A stretch of DNA of 9,172 nt from JAUYQR01 sp043727195 (GTDB lineage: Bacteria; Pseudomonadota; Alphaproteobacteria; Rhodobacterales; Rhodobacteraceae), in contig JAYSYZ010000196.1 of assembly GCA_043727195.1 (NCBI GenBank), forward strand, positions 1-9,172. Reading direction: 5' to 3'. The notes under the pieces were generated by a model. That model was not told the DNA's origin, ran no database searches, and saw nothing but the letters and a program-made list of their open reading frames with translations. A program made the translations under genes and the position numbers. Below, one piece after another: positions 1 through 6,561 of this stretch. Every line of letters starts with the position of its first letter. Position 1 is the stretch's first letter.

Positions 1-1392
1 GTGATGACACTGATCTGGGCCATCATCGGGATGGGGGTTGGCGTCTGGGTCTCGGCCCTGCTTTATTGGCCCGAGGGTACACCGTTATGGCCTGCTACCA
101 GCTATGGCCGATTGCGTCCCGTTCATACCACCGGGGTGATCTTCGGCTTTGGCGGCAACGCCCTTATCGCGACCTCTTTCCATGTCCTGCAGCGCACCGC
201 GCGGGCGCGGCTGGCCGACAGCCTCAGCCCGTGGATCGTGCTGATCGGCTTCAACCTGTTCTGCGTCTGGGCCGTCACCGGCTACATGATGGGAAGCACC
301 CAGTCGAAGGAATACGCCGAGCCGGAATGGTATGCCGACCTCTGGCTGGTCGTCATCTGGCTCACCTATTTCGCGCTTTACCTGAGGACGCTTGCACGTC
401 GGAACGAGCCACACATCTACGTCGCCAACTGGTACTACCTTGCGTTCATACTTGTGGTGGCGATGCTGCATATCGTGAACAACCTTGCATTGCCGGTCAG
501 CTTTTCCGGGGCCGACAGCTTCACCGTCTGGTCGGGGATGCAGGATGCGATGATCCAGTGGTGGTACGGGCACAATGCGGTCGCCTTTTTCCTGACGGCC
601 GGGTTTCTCGGGATGCTCTACTATTTCCTGCCGGTTCGCGCGGGGCGGCCGATCTGGTCCTATCGCCTGTCGATCGTCAGTTTCTGGGGAATCGTGTTCT
701 TCTACATCTGGGTTGGATCGCACCATCTGCACTACACTGCGCTGCCCTACTGGGTGCAGACCTTGGGCATGACCTTTTCGGTCATCCTTCTGGTGCCGTC
801 CTGGGCCTCGGCGGGGAACGCGATCGCGACCCTGAACGGTGCGTGGCACAAGGTGCGCGACGACGCGACGCTGCGTTTCATGTTCGTGGCGGCAGTGTTT
901 TACGGCCTTTCGACGTTTGAAGGATCGTTCCTCGCGATCCGGCCGGTCAACGGTCTTTCGCACTACACCGAATGGACCGTCGGCCATGTTCATTCCGGCA
1001 CGCTTGGCTGGGTGGCGATGATCGTCTTCGGTGCGATCTACACGTTGGTACCGCAGCTTTCGGGGCGCGAGACCATGGCCTGGCCGCGCGCGATCGAGTG
1101 GCACTTCTGGCTCGCGGTAAGCGGCACGCTGATCTACGTCATTTCGATGTGGAACGCGGGCATCACGCAGGGCCTGATGTGGCGCGCCTACGACGCGGGT
1201 GGTTCGCTGTCGTACAGCTTCATCGAGTCGGTGCGCGCGATGGCACCGTACTATCTGCTGCGCACCATCGGCGGCGGGCTGTTTCTGTCAGGTGCGATCC
1301 TGTGCGCCCTTAACTGCCGCGCAACCATGCGGGCACCGGAAGACCGGACAAACCCGGCCGACCGACCCATTATTGCCCAACCGGCGGAGTAA
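1..1392 (+). CDS. ccoN: cbb3-type cytochrome c oxidase subunit I CcoN (5' partial)
   Basis: This is the catalytic heme-copper subunit of cbb3 oxidase, an inner-membrane protein that reduces O2 to water and pumps protons. In the visible 463 codons the low-spin heme b ligand is probably His42 (RPVHTTGVIF). The CuB ligands are His191 (WWYGHNAV), His241 and His242 (GSHHLHYTALP). The C-family cross-linked Tyr is Tyr235 (FYIWVG), heme b3 is held by His329 and heme b by His331 (GHVHSG). From the CuB His onward these positions are shifted by a constant 16 from the Pseudomonas stutzeri numbering as I recall it (207, 251, 257/258, 345/347). The first visible residue aligns about 20 residues into that protein, so the GTG at base 1 is probably an internal codon and the true start lies upstream of the window. 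Oddities: the usual GPHH is GSHH, and the usual LPDW after it is LPYW. It is followed directly by ccoO, whose ribosome binding site lies in its last codons. Confidence 0.97.
   Translation: MMTLIWAIIGMGVGVWVSALLYWPEGTPLWPATSYGRLRPVHTTGVIFGFGGNALIATSFHVLQRTARARLADSLSPWIVLIGFNLFCVWAVTGYMMGSTQSKEYAEPEWYADLWLVVIWLTYFALYLRTLARRNEPHIYVANWYYLAFILVVAMLHIVNNLALPVSFSGADSFTVWSGMQDAMIQWWYGHNAVAFFLTAGFLGMLYYFLPVRAGRPIWSYRLSIVSFWGIVFFYIWVGSHHLHYTALPYWVQTLGMTFSVILLVPSWASAGNAIATLNGAWHKVRDDATLRFMFVAAVFYGLSTFEGSFLAIRPVNGLSHYTEWTVGHVHSGTLGWVAMIVFGAIYTLVPQLSGRETMAWPRAIEWHFWLAVSGTLIYVISMWNAGITQGLMWRAYDAGGSLSYSFIESVRAMAPYYLLRTIGGGLFLSGAILCALNCRATMRAPEDRTNPADRPIIAQPAE
1386..1389 (+). promoter_or_regulatory. Ribosome binding site of ccoO
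   Basis: GGAG lies 6 bases before the ATG at 1396 and ends just before the ccoN stop codon TAA (1390-1392). It fixes the ccoO start and indicates that ccoO is translated in close succession to ccoN. Confidence 0.7.
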
Positions 1393-1395
1393 GCC

Positions 1396-2130
1396 ATGCC
1401 CCTGCTGAAACTTCACTATAATCTCGAGAAAGTCTCGATGGGCCTTGTCGCTGCGATCATCGGCGTGGCCTCCATCGGCGGGATCGTCGAAATTGCGCCC
1501 TTGTTCACCATCGACGAGACTGTGGCATTGCCCGACGATCTGCGCCCCCACACGCCATTGGAACTGGCGGGCCGCGAGATTTACATCCGCGAGGGGTGTT
1601 ATGCCTGTCACAGCCAGATGGTCCGCAGCCTTGCCGACGAAATCGACCGCTATGGCCCCTACTCGCTGGCGGCCGAAAGCGCCTACGACCACCCGATGCT
1701 CTGGGGGTCAAAGCGCACCGGACCTGACCTTGCCCGGCTTGGCAAAAAGTATTCCGATGACTGGCATGTCGCGCATCTGATCGATCCGCGCAGCGTGGTG
1801 CCCGCTTCGATCATGCCGGCCTATCCGTGGCTGCAAAGGCCGCTAGACACCGACATCTTGCAAGCGCAGCTTGCGACGCTGGCCCGGCTCGGCGTGCCGT
1901 ACGACGAGGCGATGGTGACAAATGCTCTGGCCGATGCAAGGGGGCAAAGCCAGCCGGACTCGGACCAGGCGGCGGATGTCCAGGTGCGTTACGGCGACGG
2001 TGTGGCCCTGCGCGCATTCGACGGTGACCCCTCTCGGCTGACAGAAATGGACGCGGTAGTGGCTTACCTGCAGTCGCTGGGCACGCTTACTGATGCCGCG
2101 TACCAGATCATGACGGAGCGGACGCAATGA
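1396..2130 (+). CDS. ccoO: cbb3-type cytochrome c oxidase subunit II CcoO
   Basis: This is the membrane-anchored monoheme cytochrome c subunit that passes electrons from CcoP to CcoN. The protein is 244 residues. A short cytoplasmic N-terminus is followed by one membrane anchor at about residues 15-37, and the rest is periplasmic. The heme c site is Cys68-Tyr-Ala-Cys71-His72 (GCYACHSQM). The distal ligand is probably Met140 in SIMPAYPWL, a CcoO hallmark. The C-terminal DGDPSRLTEMDAVVAYLQSLGT segment is also typical of the family. The last residues, after LGT, diverge from the common LVDF ending. The start is supported by GGAG 6 bases upstream, and the stop codon overlaps the ccoQ start (ATGA). 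Family assignment is secure. Confidence 0.98.
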   Translation: MPLLKLHYNLEKVSMGLVAAIIGVASIGGIVEIAPLFTIDETVALPDDLRPHTPLELAGREIYIREGCYACHSQMVRSLADEIDRYGPYSLAAESAYDHPMLWGSKRTGPDLARLGKKYSDDWHVAHLIDPRSVVPASIMPAYPWLQRPLDTDILQAQLATLARLGVPYDEAMVTNALADARGQSQPDSDQAADVQVRYGDGVALRAFDGDPSRLTEMDAVVAYLQSLGTLTDAAYQIMTERTQ

Positions 2131-2294
2131 CACACGATACACTGGTGCTGATTGCCAAGATTTTTGGACCGATCTGGATGATGGGCTTTTTCCTGATCGT
2201 GACCATCCGGGCCTACAGTCCCCGACGCCGCGCGGCACATGACCGCGCGGCAAACTCGATCCTCATGCCCGACGATCTGGAGCAGCAGGGATGA
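2127..2294 (+). CDS. ccoQ: cbb3-type cytochrome c oxidase subunit IV CcoQ
   Basis: This 55-residue small subunit starts with MTHDTLVLIAKIFGPIWMMG. It has one membrane span at about residues 5-27 (ending FFLIVTIRAY), then a basic SPRRRAAHDRAAN segment and a short acidic tail (MPDDLEQQG). This matches the CcoQ plan of a single helix, a basic stretch with a conserved aromatic-Ser/Arg-Pro turn, and D/E-rich end. In other bacteria CcoQ stabilises the CcoNO-CcoP complex. It starts inside the ccoO stop codon and ends inside the ccoP start codon, both ATGA overlaps, so it is translationally coupled on both sides. Position between ccoO and ccoP is as important to the call as the sequence, because CcoQ is poorly conserved. 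Confidence 0.93.
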   Translation: MTHDTLVLIAKIFGPIWMMGFFLIVTIRAYSPRRRAAHDRAANSILMPDDLEQQG

Positions 2295-3265
2295 CCCCAA
2301 CGACCGATCCGACAGACCTTCCCGGTGCAGACCCGCACACGGGCCAGCGCGCAGTCGATCCGGTGACCGACGTTCTTTCGGTGGCCGGCCCGCATGCCGG
2401 CGGGCAAGGTGTCGATCCCGTCACCGGCTATGAGACGACGGGCCACGACTGGGGTGGCATCAAAGAACTGAATACCCCGTTTCCAAGGCTCGCCGCCTGG
2501 GCACTTGGCATCACCGTCGCCTACGCCGTCATTGCATGGGTCTTGCTGCCTGCCTGGCCCACTGGCGGCGGCACCTACACGCCCGGTCTTCTTGGGCTCG
2601 ATCAGGGAGAAGTTGCGGTCCAGCGCTTTCAGCAGATCGACGAACAGCGGCAAGACTGGCTGTCGAAGTTTGCCGAACCTGATTTTGCGGCGCTGTCGGG
2701 GGATGAGGTGCTGATGGCCCAAGCCATGCCCGCAGCACACCGACTGTTCATCGACAACTGCTCGGCATGTCATGGCGAAGTTGGTCAGGGTGGTCCGGGC
2801 TTTCCGGTGCTGAACGACGGTGTCTGGTACTGGGGCGGCGAACCCGAGATCATCGCCGAGACACTGGTGGTCGGGATCAACTCCGGCCATCCCGACACCC
2901 GCATCGCGCAGATGCCCGTTTTTGATTGGCTGGAACGGGCAGATCGCAGGCTCCTTGTCGACTACGTTGTGGCCCTGCCTGCAGGGCCGGTCGATCATTC
3001 CGGCCCGGCCGGTGTCCTGTTCGAGGAAAACTGCGCATCATGTCACGGCGAACGCGGCGTGGGCAATCTGATGGTGGGTGCGCCCCCCCTCGTGGATGCG
3101 TCGGTCATTTACGGACAAGACCCCGTGACGGTTGTCGACATTTTGCGGCACGGGCGGCAGGGTGTCATGCCGTCCTGGTCTGACCGGCTGTCAACCGAGA
3201 AGATCAACCTGCTGGCCCTGTACGTGTCACGGCTCTCGGCCGGGACAGTGGTGCCGGCACCATGA
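2291..3265 (+). CDS. ccoP: cbb3-type cytochrome c oxidase subunit III CcoP, diheme
   Basis: This diheme cytochrome c subunit is the electron entry point of the oxidase, taking electrons from soluble or membrane cytochrome c. It is 324 residues, somewhat longer than the roughly 290-310 usual for the family. Residues 1-65 are cytoplasmic, with the canonical DPVTGYETTGHDWGGIKELN motif at 43-62, and the membrane anchor is at about 67-88. The two periplasmic heme c sites are Cys157-Ser-Ala-Cys160-His161 and Cys248-Ala-Ser-Cys251-His252. The likely distal ligands are Met208 (QMPVF) and Met293 (VMPSW). The extra length at the N-terminus comes partly from a duplicated PH.G...VDPVT motif (residues 15-26 and 34-45). 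It overlaps ccoQ and the next small gene by ATGA. Function is certain; the role of the N-terminal duplication is unknown. Confidence 0.98.
   Translation: MTPTTDPTDLPGADPHTGQRAVDPVTDVLSVAGPHAGGQGVDPVTGYETTGHDWGGIKELNTPFPRLAAWALGITVAYAVIAWVLLPAWPTGGGTYTPGLLGLDQGEVAVQRFQQIDEQRQDWLSKFAEPDFAALSGDEVLMAQAMPAAHRLFIDNCSACHGEVGQGGPGFPVLNDGVWYWGGEPEIIAETLVVGINSGHPDTRIAQMPVFDWLERADRRLLVDYVVALPAGPVDHSGPAGVLFEENCASCHGERGVGNLMVGAPPLVDASVIYGQDPVTVVDILRHGRQGVMPSWSDRLSTEKINLLALYVSRLSAGTVVPAP
2333..2425 (+). repeat. Imperfect tandem duplication inside the CcoP N-terminus
   Basis: Codons 15-26 (PHTGQRAVDPVT, bases 2333-2368) and 34-45 (PHAGGQGVDPVT, bases 2390-2425) are two copies of a 12-residue motif with a period of 19 codons (57 bases). 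Nine of the 12 residues match. The second copy is in the position normally occupied in CcoP, just before the TTGHDWGGI segment; the first looks like an added, drifted copy. It sits in the cytoplasmic tail ahead of the membrane anchor. Confidence 0.7.
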
Positions 3266-3423
3266 GCGATCTGGCGCAAAAGCGGCTGGCAATCGCGGGC
3301 GTTGTTGCGGCAGCCGCCTTGTTCGTCGGGGCTAACGTTCAGTTGTTCAGTGCCGCCTTCCGGTCGCAGCCGGAATGCGTGGCTGTCGAAGGGGCCGCGA
3401 TGCCCGCCAAATCAGTCTGCTGA
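3262..3423 (+). CDS. Small single-span membrane protein in the cbb3 operon
   Basis: This 53-residue protein begins MSDLAQKRLAIAGVVAAAAL. Its start codon overlaps the ccoP stop (ATGA), so it is probably translated by coupling to ccoP. One hydrophobic helix spans about residues 9-32. A short tail follows with two cysteines, FRSQPECVAVEG (Cys39) and a C-terminal KSVC (Cys53). I recall small proteins of this shape, with a helix, an A/G-N-[A/V]-x-L segment, SQP[DE]C and a terminal cysteine, recurring in Rhodobacterales genomes, but I know of no assigned function. If the N-terminus is cytoplasmic (K/R at residues 7-8), the tail and both cysteines face the periplasm, where a disulfide or metal role is conceivable. 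That is inference. The overlap, composition and membrane helix argue that it is a real gene. Confidence 0.75.
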   Translation: MSDLAQKRLAIAGVVAAAALFVGANVQLFSAAFRSQPECVAVEGAAMPAKSVC

Positions 3424-3427
3424 AAGG
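3423..3427 (+). promoter_or_regulatory. Ribosome binding site that fixes the DUF2189 gene start
   Basis: AAAGG lies 7 bases before the ATG at 3435, directly after the stop codon of the 53-residue gene. It favours 3435 over the in-frame upstream ATG at 3375, which lies inside the preceding gene and encodes an Arg-rich, unconvincing leader. Confidence 0.65.
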
Positions 3428-3434
3428 TGCTCCC

Positions 3435-4232
3435 ATGCTAGAGCCGCTTCCCATCGTCCGCCCGCCGCAGCGCGCAGCCTCATTGCTGCGCCGCAACCTG
3501 CCTGCCAGCGCCGCCCTTGGCTGGCTTCGTGCCGGGTGGCGCGATTTCCGCGCGGCCCCGGGACCGAGCCTTGCATACGGCGCTTTTCTTGTCATTTTGT
3601 CCTACGCCGTTTTATGGCTGCTGGCGGAAACGGGGCTGCTTTATCTGGCCTTTCCCGCCGTTTCCGGTTTTCTCATCGTGGGCCCGTTTCTGGCGTTGGG
3701 GCTGTACGAGCAAAGCCGCCGGCTTGAGCGCGGCGAGACCGCGACGTTGGCCCAGATGATCCTGATCCGTCCGGCATCCGGCGGGCAACTGGCCTATGCA
3801 GGGCTGCTCTTGTGCCTTGTGGTGATCTTCTGGCTGCGCGCGGCCGATCTGCTTTATGCGCTTTTCTTCGGGCTTTCGTCCGTTTTGAACACAACCGATG
3901 CGATAACAAACGTACTGACCACGCCGCAAGGCTGGGTGCTGATCTCGGTCGGCTCCTTGGTCGGCGGATTGTTTGCAGCCTTTGCCTTTGCGCTCGGGCT
4001 GTTTTCGCTGCCGATGATGCATGACGGGCGGCGCGATGCACTTACCGCAATGGGGCTAAGCCTTGCGATGACGTTGCGCAACCTTGCGCCCTGCCTGGCC
4101 TGGGGCGCAATTGTCGCCGCGGGCATAGCGCTGTCCGCCGCGACCGCGCTTTTGGCATTGGCGGTGGTGTTCCCCGTGCTTGGTTACGGCACTTGGCACG
4201 CGTGGCGCGCAGTTGGAGAGGGCGCGCGATGA
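3435..4232 (+). CDS. DUF2189-like integral membrane protein
   Basis: This 265-residue protein has five or six membrane spans (approximately 46-63, 69-90, 118-137, 167-190, 222-247; the 138-150 stretch may add one). Motifs matching DUF2189 proteins as I recall them are LGWLRAGWRDF near residue 28, FPAVSGFLIVGPFLALGLYE with SRRLERGE at 73-101, and the C-terminal FPVLGYGTWHAWRAV at 246-260, normally PVLGHATWHAYRDLV. The biochemical function of the family is not established. Its place here, between ccoP plus the small gene and ccoS, with a 4-base overlap into ccoS, suggests a role in oxidase assembly, stability or metal/heme handling. That is inferred from context only; it carries no heme-binding CxxCH and no obvious catalytic motif. 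The start at 3435 is chosen because of the ribosome binding site. Confidence 0.85.
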   Translation: MLEPLPIVRPPQRAASLLRRNLPASAALGWLRAGWRDFRAAPGPSLAYGAFLVILSYAVLWLLAETGLLYLAFPAVSGFLIVGPFLALGLYEQSRRLERGETATLAQMILIRPASGGQLAYAGLLLCLVVIFWLRAADLLYALFFGLSSVLNTTDAITNVLTTPQGWVLISVGSLVGGLFAAFAFALGLFSLPMMHDGRRDALTAMGLSLAMTLRNLAPCLAWGAIVAAGIALSAATALLALAVVFPVLGYGTWHAWRAVGEGAR

Positions 4233-4399
4233 CGCACCTTCTGTTCTTGATACCGCTTTCACTTGGCATGGGCCTGATCGGTCTTGCAGCGTTCGTCTGG
4301 GCCTTGCGCCACGACCAGTTCGATGATCCCGAGGGCAACGCCGCGCGCGCGCTGGTAGAAAGCGCGCCACCGGAACCGAAATCGGCACCGAAACCCTAG
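4229..4399 (+). CDS. ccoS: cbb3-type oxidase assembly protein CcoS
   Basis: This 56-residue protein has one N-terminal membrane helix (about residues 3-25) followed directly by the CcoS signature FVWALRHDQFDDPEGNA (22-38), whose common form is FxWAxxxGQFDDLEGPA. Its short Pro/Lys/Ala-rich tail is poorly conserved. CcoS is required in Rhodobacter for putting heme b and CuB into CcoN. The gene begins inside the stop codon of the DUF2189 gene (ATGA), so it ends the plus-strand operon. Its TAG overlaps the stop of the convergent ccoI. CcoS usually follows ccoI in a ccoGHIS operon; here it has been placed with the structural genes. Confidence 0.95.
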   Translation: MTHLLFLIPLSLGMGLIGLAAFVWALRHDQFDDPEGNAARALVESAPPEPKSAPKP

Positions 4400-6561
4400 C
4401 GCAGTCGCAGCGCGTTAAGCGTGACCGTTACCGACGAGATCGACATGGCGATGGCTGCAATCAGCGGCGTGGCCAGCCCGGCCAGCGCCAGAGGCACCGC
4501 CACCACGTTGTAAAGCGCCGAGATTGCAAAGTTCTCGACGATCCGCCGCCGTGCCCGGACGGCAACCCGTGCGGCTTCGGCGATCGGGCTCATGTCATTC
4601 CCCAAAAGCACGATGTCCGAGGCAGCCCGCGCTGCATCAAGCGCCGACGCCGGGCTGATCGAGACATGTGCCGACGCCAGCGCGGCCGTGTCGTTCAGCC
4701 CGTCTCCCACCATCAGCACCTTGTGGCCTTCGGCTGCCAGCGCCGCGATCCGGGCCGCCTTGTCGGCGGGCAGGACACTTGCCGTCCAATCCGAAATTCC
4801 CAGACGCGCGGCAATTTCTGCAACTGGGGCCTCGGTGTCGCCCGACAGCAGGACGATGCGCTTGCCCTGCGCGACAAGGCCTGCCACCGCCTGCTCAGCC
4901 CCTGGCCGAAGCCGGTCGATGAAAGCAAAGCCATGGGTCTGCCCGTCCATTGAAAGGTAGGTGGCGGTGACATCCAGTTCCTTTGCCCCGACCCAGGCGG
5001 CCCGCCCCAGCCGCACGCGTTGCCCGTCCAGTATTCCCTCGACACCGTGTCCCGGCACCTCGCGCAGGTCCGTGACGGCGGCGGGTGCCGCTGTTGCCCG
5101 CCCCGCGGCGCATCCTGCCAGCGCCCGCGCCAACGGATGCGAAGAGGCCCCGGCAAGCGCCGCTGCAACGGACAGCACCGCATCTGAATGGGCCCCGAGC
5201 CCTACAGGTTCTGGTGCGCCAAGCGTCAGTGTGCCGGTCTTGTCGAACACCACTGTGTCGACCTCGGCCAGCCGTTCCAAAGCAGTGCCATCCTTGACGA
5301 GCAAACCCAGCCGGAACAGCCTGCCGCTCGCCGCCGTCACCACTGCAGGCACCGCAAGGCCAAGGCCACACGGACAGGTGATGATCAGCACCGCCGCCGC
5401 GATGTTAAGCGCGAGGCGCAGATCGCCCGTGCCCCACCACCACCCGGTGAATGCCACCGCGGCAAGCACATGCACCAGCGGCGCATAAAGCCGGGCCGCG
5501 CGCTCGGCAAGGCTGGTATAACCCGACCGGGCGCTTTCCGCGACCGCGACCAGATCGGCCATTCGGTGCAACGACGAGTCACGCCCTGCCTGGGTGACGC
5601 GCAGTGTCAGCAGCCCTGTCAGGTTCACTTCGCCCGCGCTTACCGCTGTTCCGGGGCCGGCGGGGAAAGGCAGGCCCTCGCCCGTCAGAAGCGAGCGGTC
5701 GATTTCGCTGGCACCGTCCGTGACGATTCCGTCAACCGGCAACCGCCCGCCCGGACGTACTCGGACAAGGTCGCCTGCCCGGATGTCGGCGATGGACAGG
5801 TTAATCTCGATGTCATCACGCAGAACAGTGGCGCGCGGCACTTCAAGCGCCGACAGTTCCTGCGCAGCCGACCGTGCAATCGCGCGTGTCCGGTGATCCA
5901 GATAGCGCCCGGCAAGCAGGAAGAAGGTCAGCATCACCGCGGCCTCGAACCAGGCGCGCTGGCCGCCCATAACTGTCTCGGACACCGAAATCGCCGTCGA
6001 GAGGACCAGCGCAAGGCTGATCGGCACATCCATCCCCAGCCGACCCGCCCGAAGCGAGGCAAAGGCGCTGCGGAAGAACGGCATCCCGGCATAAGTCACC
6101 GCCGGCACGGTAATCGCCGCCGAGGTCCAGTGAAAAAGCCAGCGGGCCTGATCGCCCGCACCTGCCCAGACGGCGACCGACAGCAGCATCACGTTCATCA
6201 TTGCAAAGCCTGCGACCGCCAGCCGCAGCAAAAGGTCACGGCCGTGCCGGTCAGTCTCGGCCACGGACAGGAGGCCGGGATCAAGTTCATGCGCCTCATA
6301 TCCCAGATGGCGAAGGGCCTTGACCAGCCCGTCGGCCGTGACTGCCGGGTCACCCTCGACGCTGACGCGCCGCAAAGACAAGTTGACGCGCGCTGATCGG
6401 ACCCCGGGGACGGCCCCCAGCCCACGCTCTACCACCGTCAGGCAGTTCACGCAGTGAATGCCGGGCAAAGACAGTATCAGTCGCGCTGACGATGCAGACG
6501 CAACGGGCCCTGTCGTCAAGTTGATGCGGCTAACACGGCCGGAACTGCAACGGAAATCCAT
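4396..6561 (-). CDS. ccoI: Copper-transporting P1B-type ATPase CcoI (FixI)
   Basis: This inner-membrane ATPase exports Cu(I) for CuB insertion into cbb3 oxidase. With the start at 6561 it is 721 residues. In order (this numbering): an HMA domain with GIHC-VN-C (Cys37/Cys40), membrane helices, the TGE actuator loop (293-295), the CPC metal site in the sixth helix (396-398), DKTGT with the phosphorylated Asp440, the SSHPLA nucleotide-site motif (473-478), GDGLND (619-624), and two C-terminal helices. The lone HMA with VNLSLRRVSVEG and the oxidase context favour CcoI over a general CopA. The start is set by GGAG 7 bases before the ATG; an in-frame GTG at 6618 and ATG at 6603 give longer forms but have no ribosome binding site. 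The N-terminus before the HMA is short, with one cysteine (Cys5). The stop codon overlaps that of ccoS by 2 bases, so the two genes are convergent. Confidence 0.95.
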   Translation of the reverse strand: MDFRCSSGRVSRINLTTGPVASASSARLILSLPGIHCVNCLTVVERGLGAVPGVRSARVNLSLRRVSVEGDPAVTADGLVKALRHLGYEAHELDPGLLSVAETDRHGRDLLLRLAVAGFAMMNVMLLSVAVWAGAGDQARWLFHWTSAAITVPAVTYAGMPFFRSAFASLRAGRLGMDVPISLALVLSTAISVSETVMGGQRAWFEAAVMLTFFLLAGRYLDHRTRAIARSAAQELSALEVPRATVLRDDIEINLSIADIRAGDLVRVRPGGRLPVDGIVTDGASEIDRSLLTGEGLPFPAGPGTAVSAGEVNLTGLLTLRVTQAGRDSSLHRMADLVAVAESARSGYTSLAERAARLYAPLVHVLAAVAFTGWWWGTGDLRLALNIAAAVLIITCPCGLGLAVPAVVTAASGRLFRLGLLVKDGTALERLAEVDTVVFDKTGTLTLGAPEPVGLGAHSDAVLSVAAALAGASSHPLARALAGCAAGRATAAPAAVTDLREVPGHGVEGILDGQRVRLGRAAWVGAKELDVTATYLSMDGQTHGFAFIDRLRPGAEQAVAGLVAQGKRIVLLSGDTEAPVAEIAARLGISDWTASVLPADKAARIAALAAEGHKVLMVGDGLNDTAALASAHVSISPASALDAARAASDIVLLGNDMSPIAEAARVAVRARRRIVENFAISALYNVVAVPLALAGLATPLIAAIAMSISSVTVTLNALRLR

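Noticed and set aside
85..1104. A 339-codon open frame on the minus strand, antisense to ccoN
   Set aside because: Highly charged, low-complexity translation lying wholly inside ccoN, whose ligands and motifs are all intact.
2213..2998. A 261-codon open frame on the minus strand, antisense to ccoQ/ccoP
   Set aside because: No recognisable domain; a shadow of the CcoP frame.
3375..3434. Upstream in-frame start for the DUF2189 gene (20 extra residues)
   Set aside because: It lies within the 53-residue gene, encodes an Arg-rich leader, and a better start with a ribosome binding site exists at 3435.
5188..6396. A 402-codon open frame on the plus strand, antisense to ccoI
   Set aside because: The translation is Arg/Gln/His-rich with no domain and no ribosome binding site. 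It mirrors the wobble positions of the well-supported ccoI, as is usual in GC-rich DNA.
6523..6537. TTGATGCGGCTAACA considered as an FNR/Anr box for ccoI
   Set aside because: The second half-site does not match ATCAA, and it lies inside the ccoI coding sequence.
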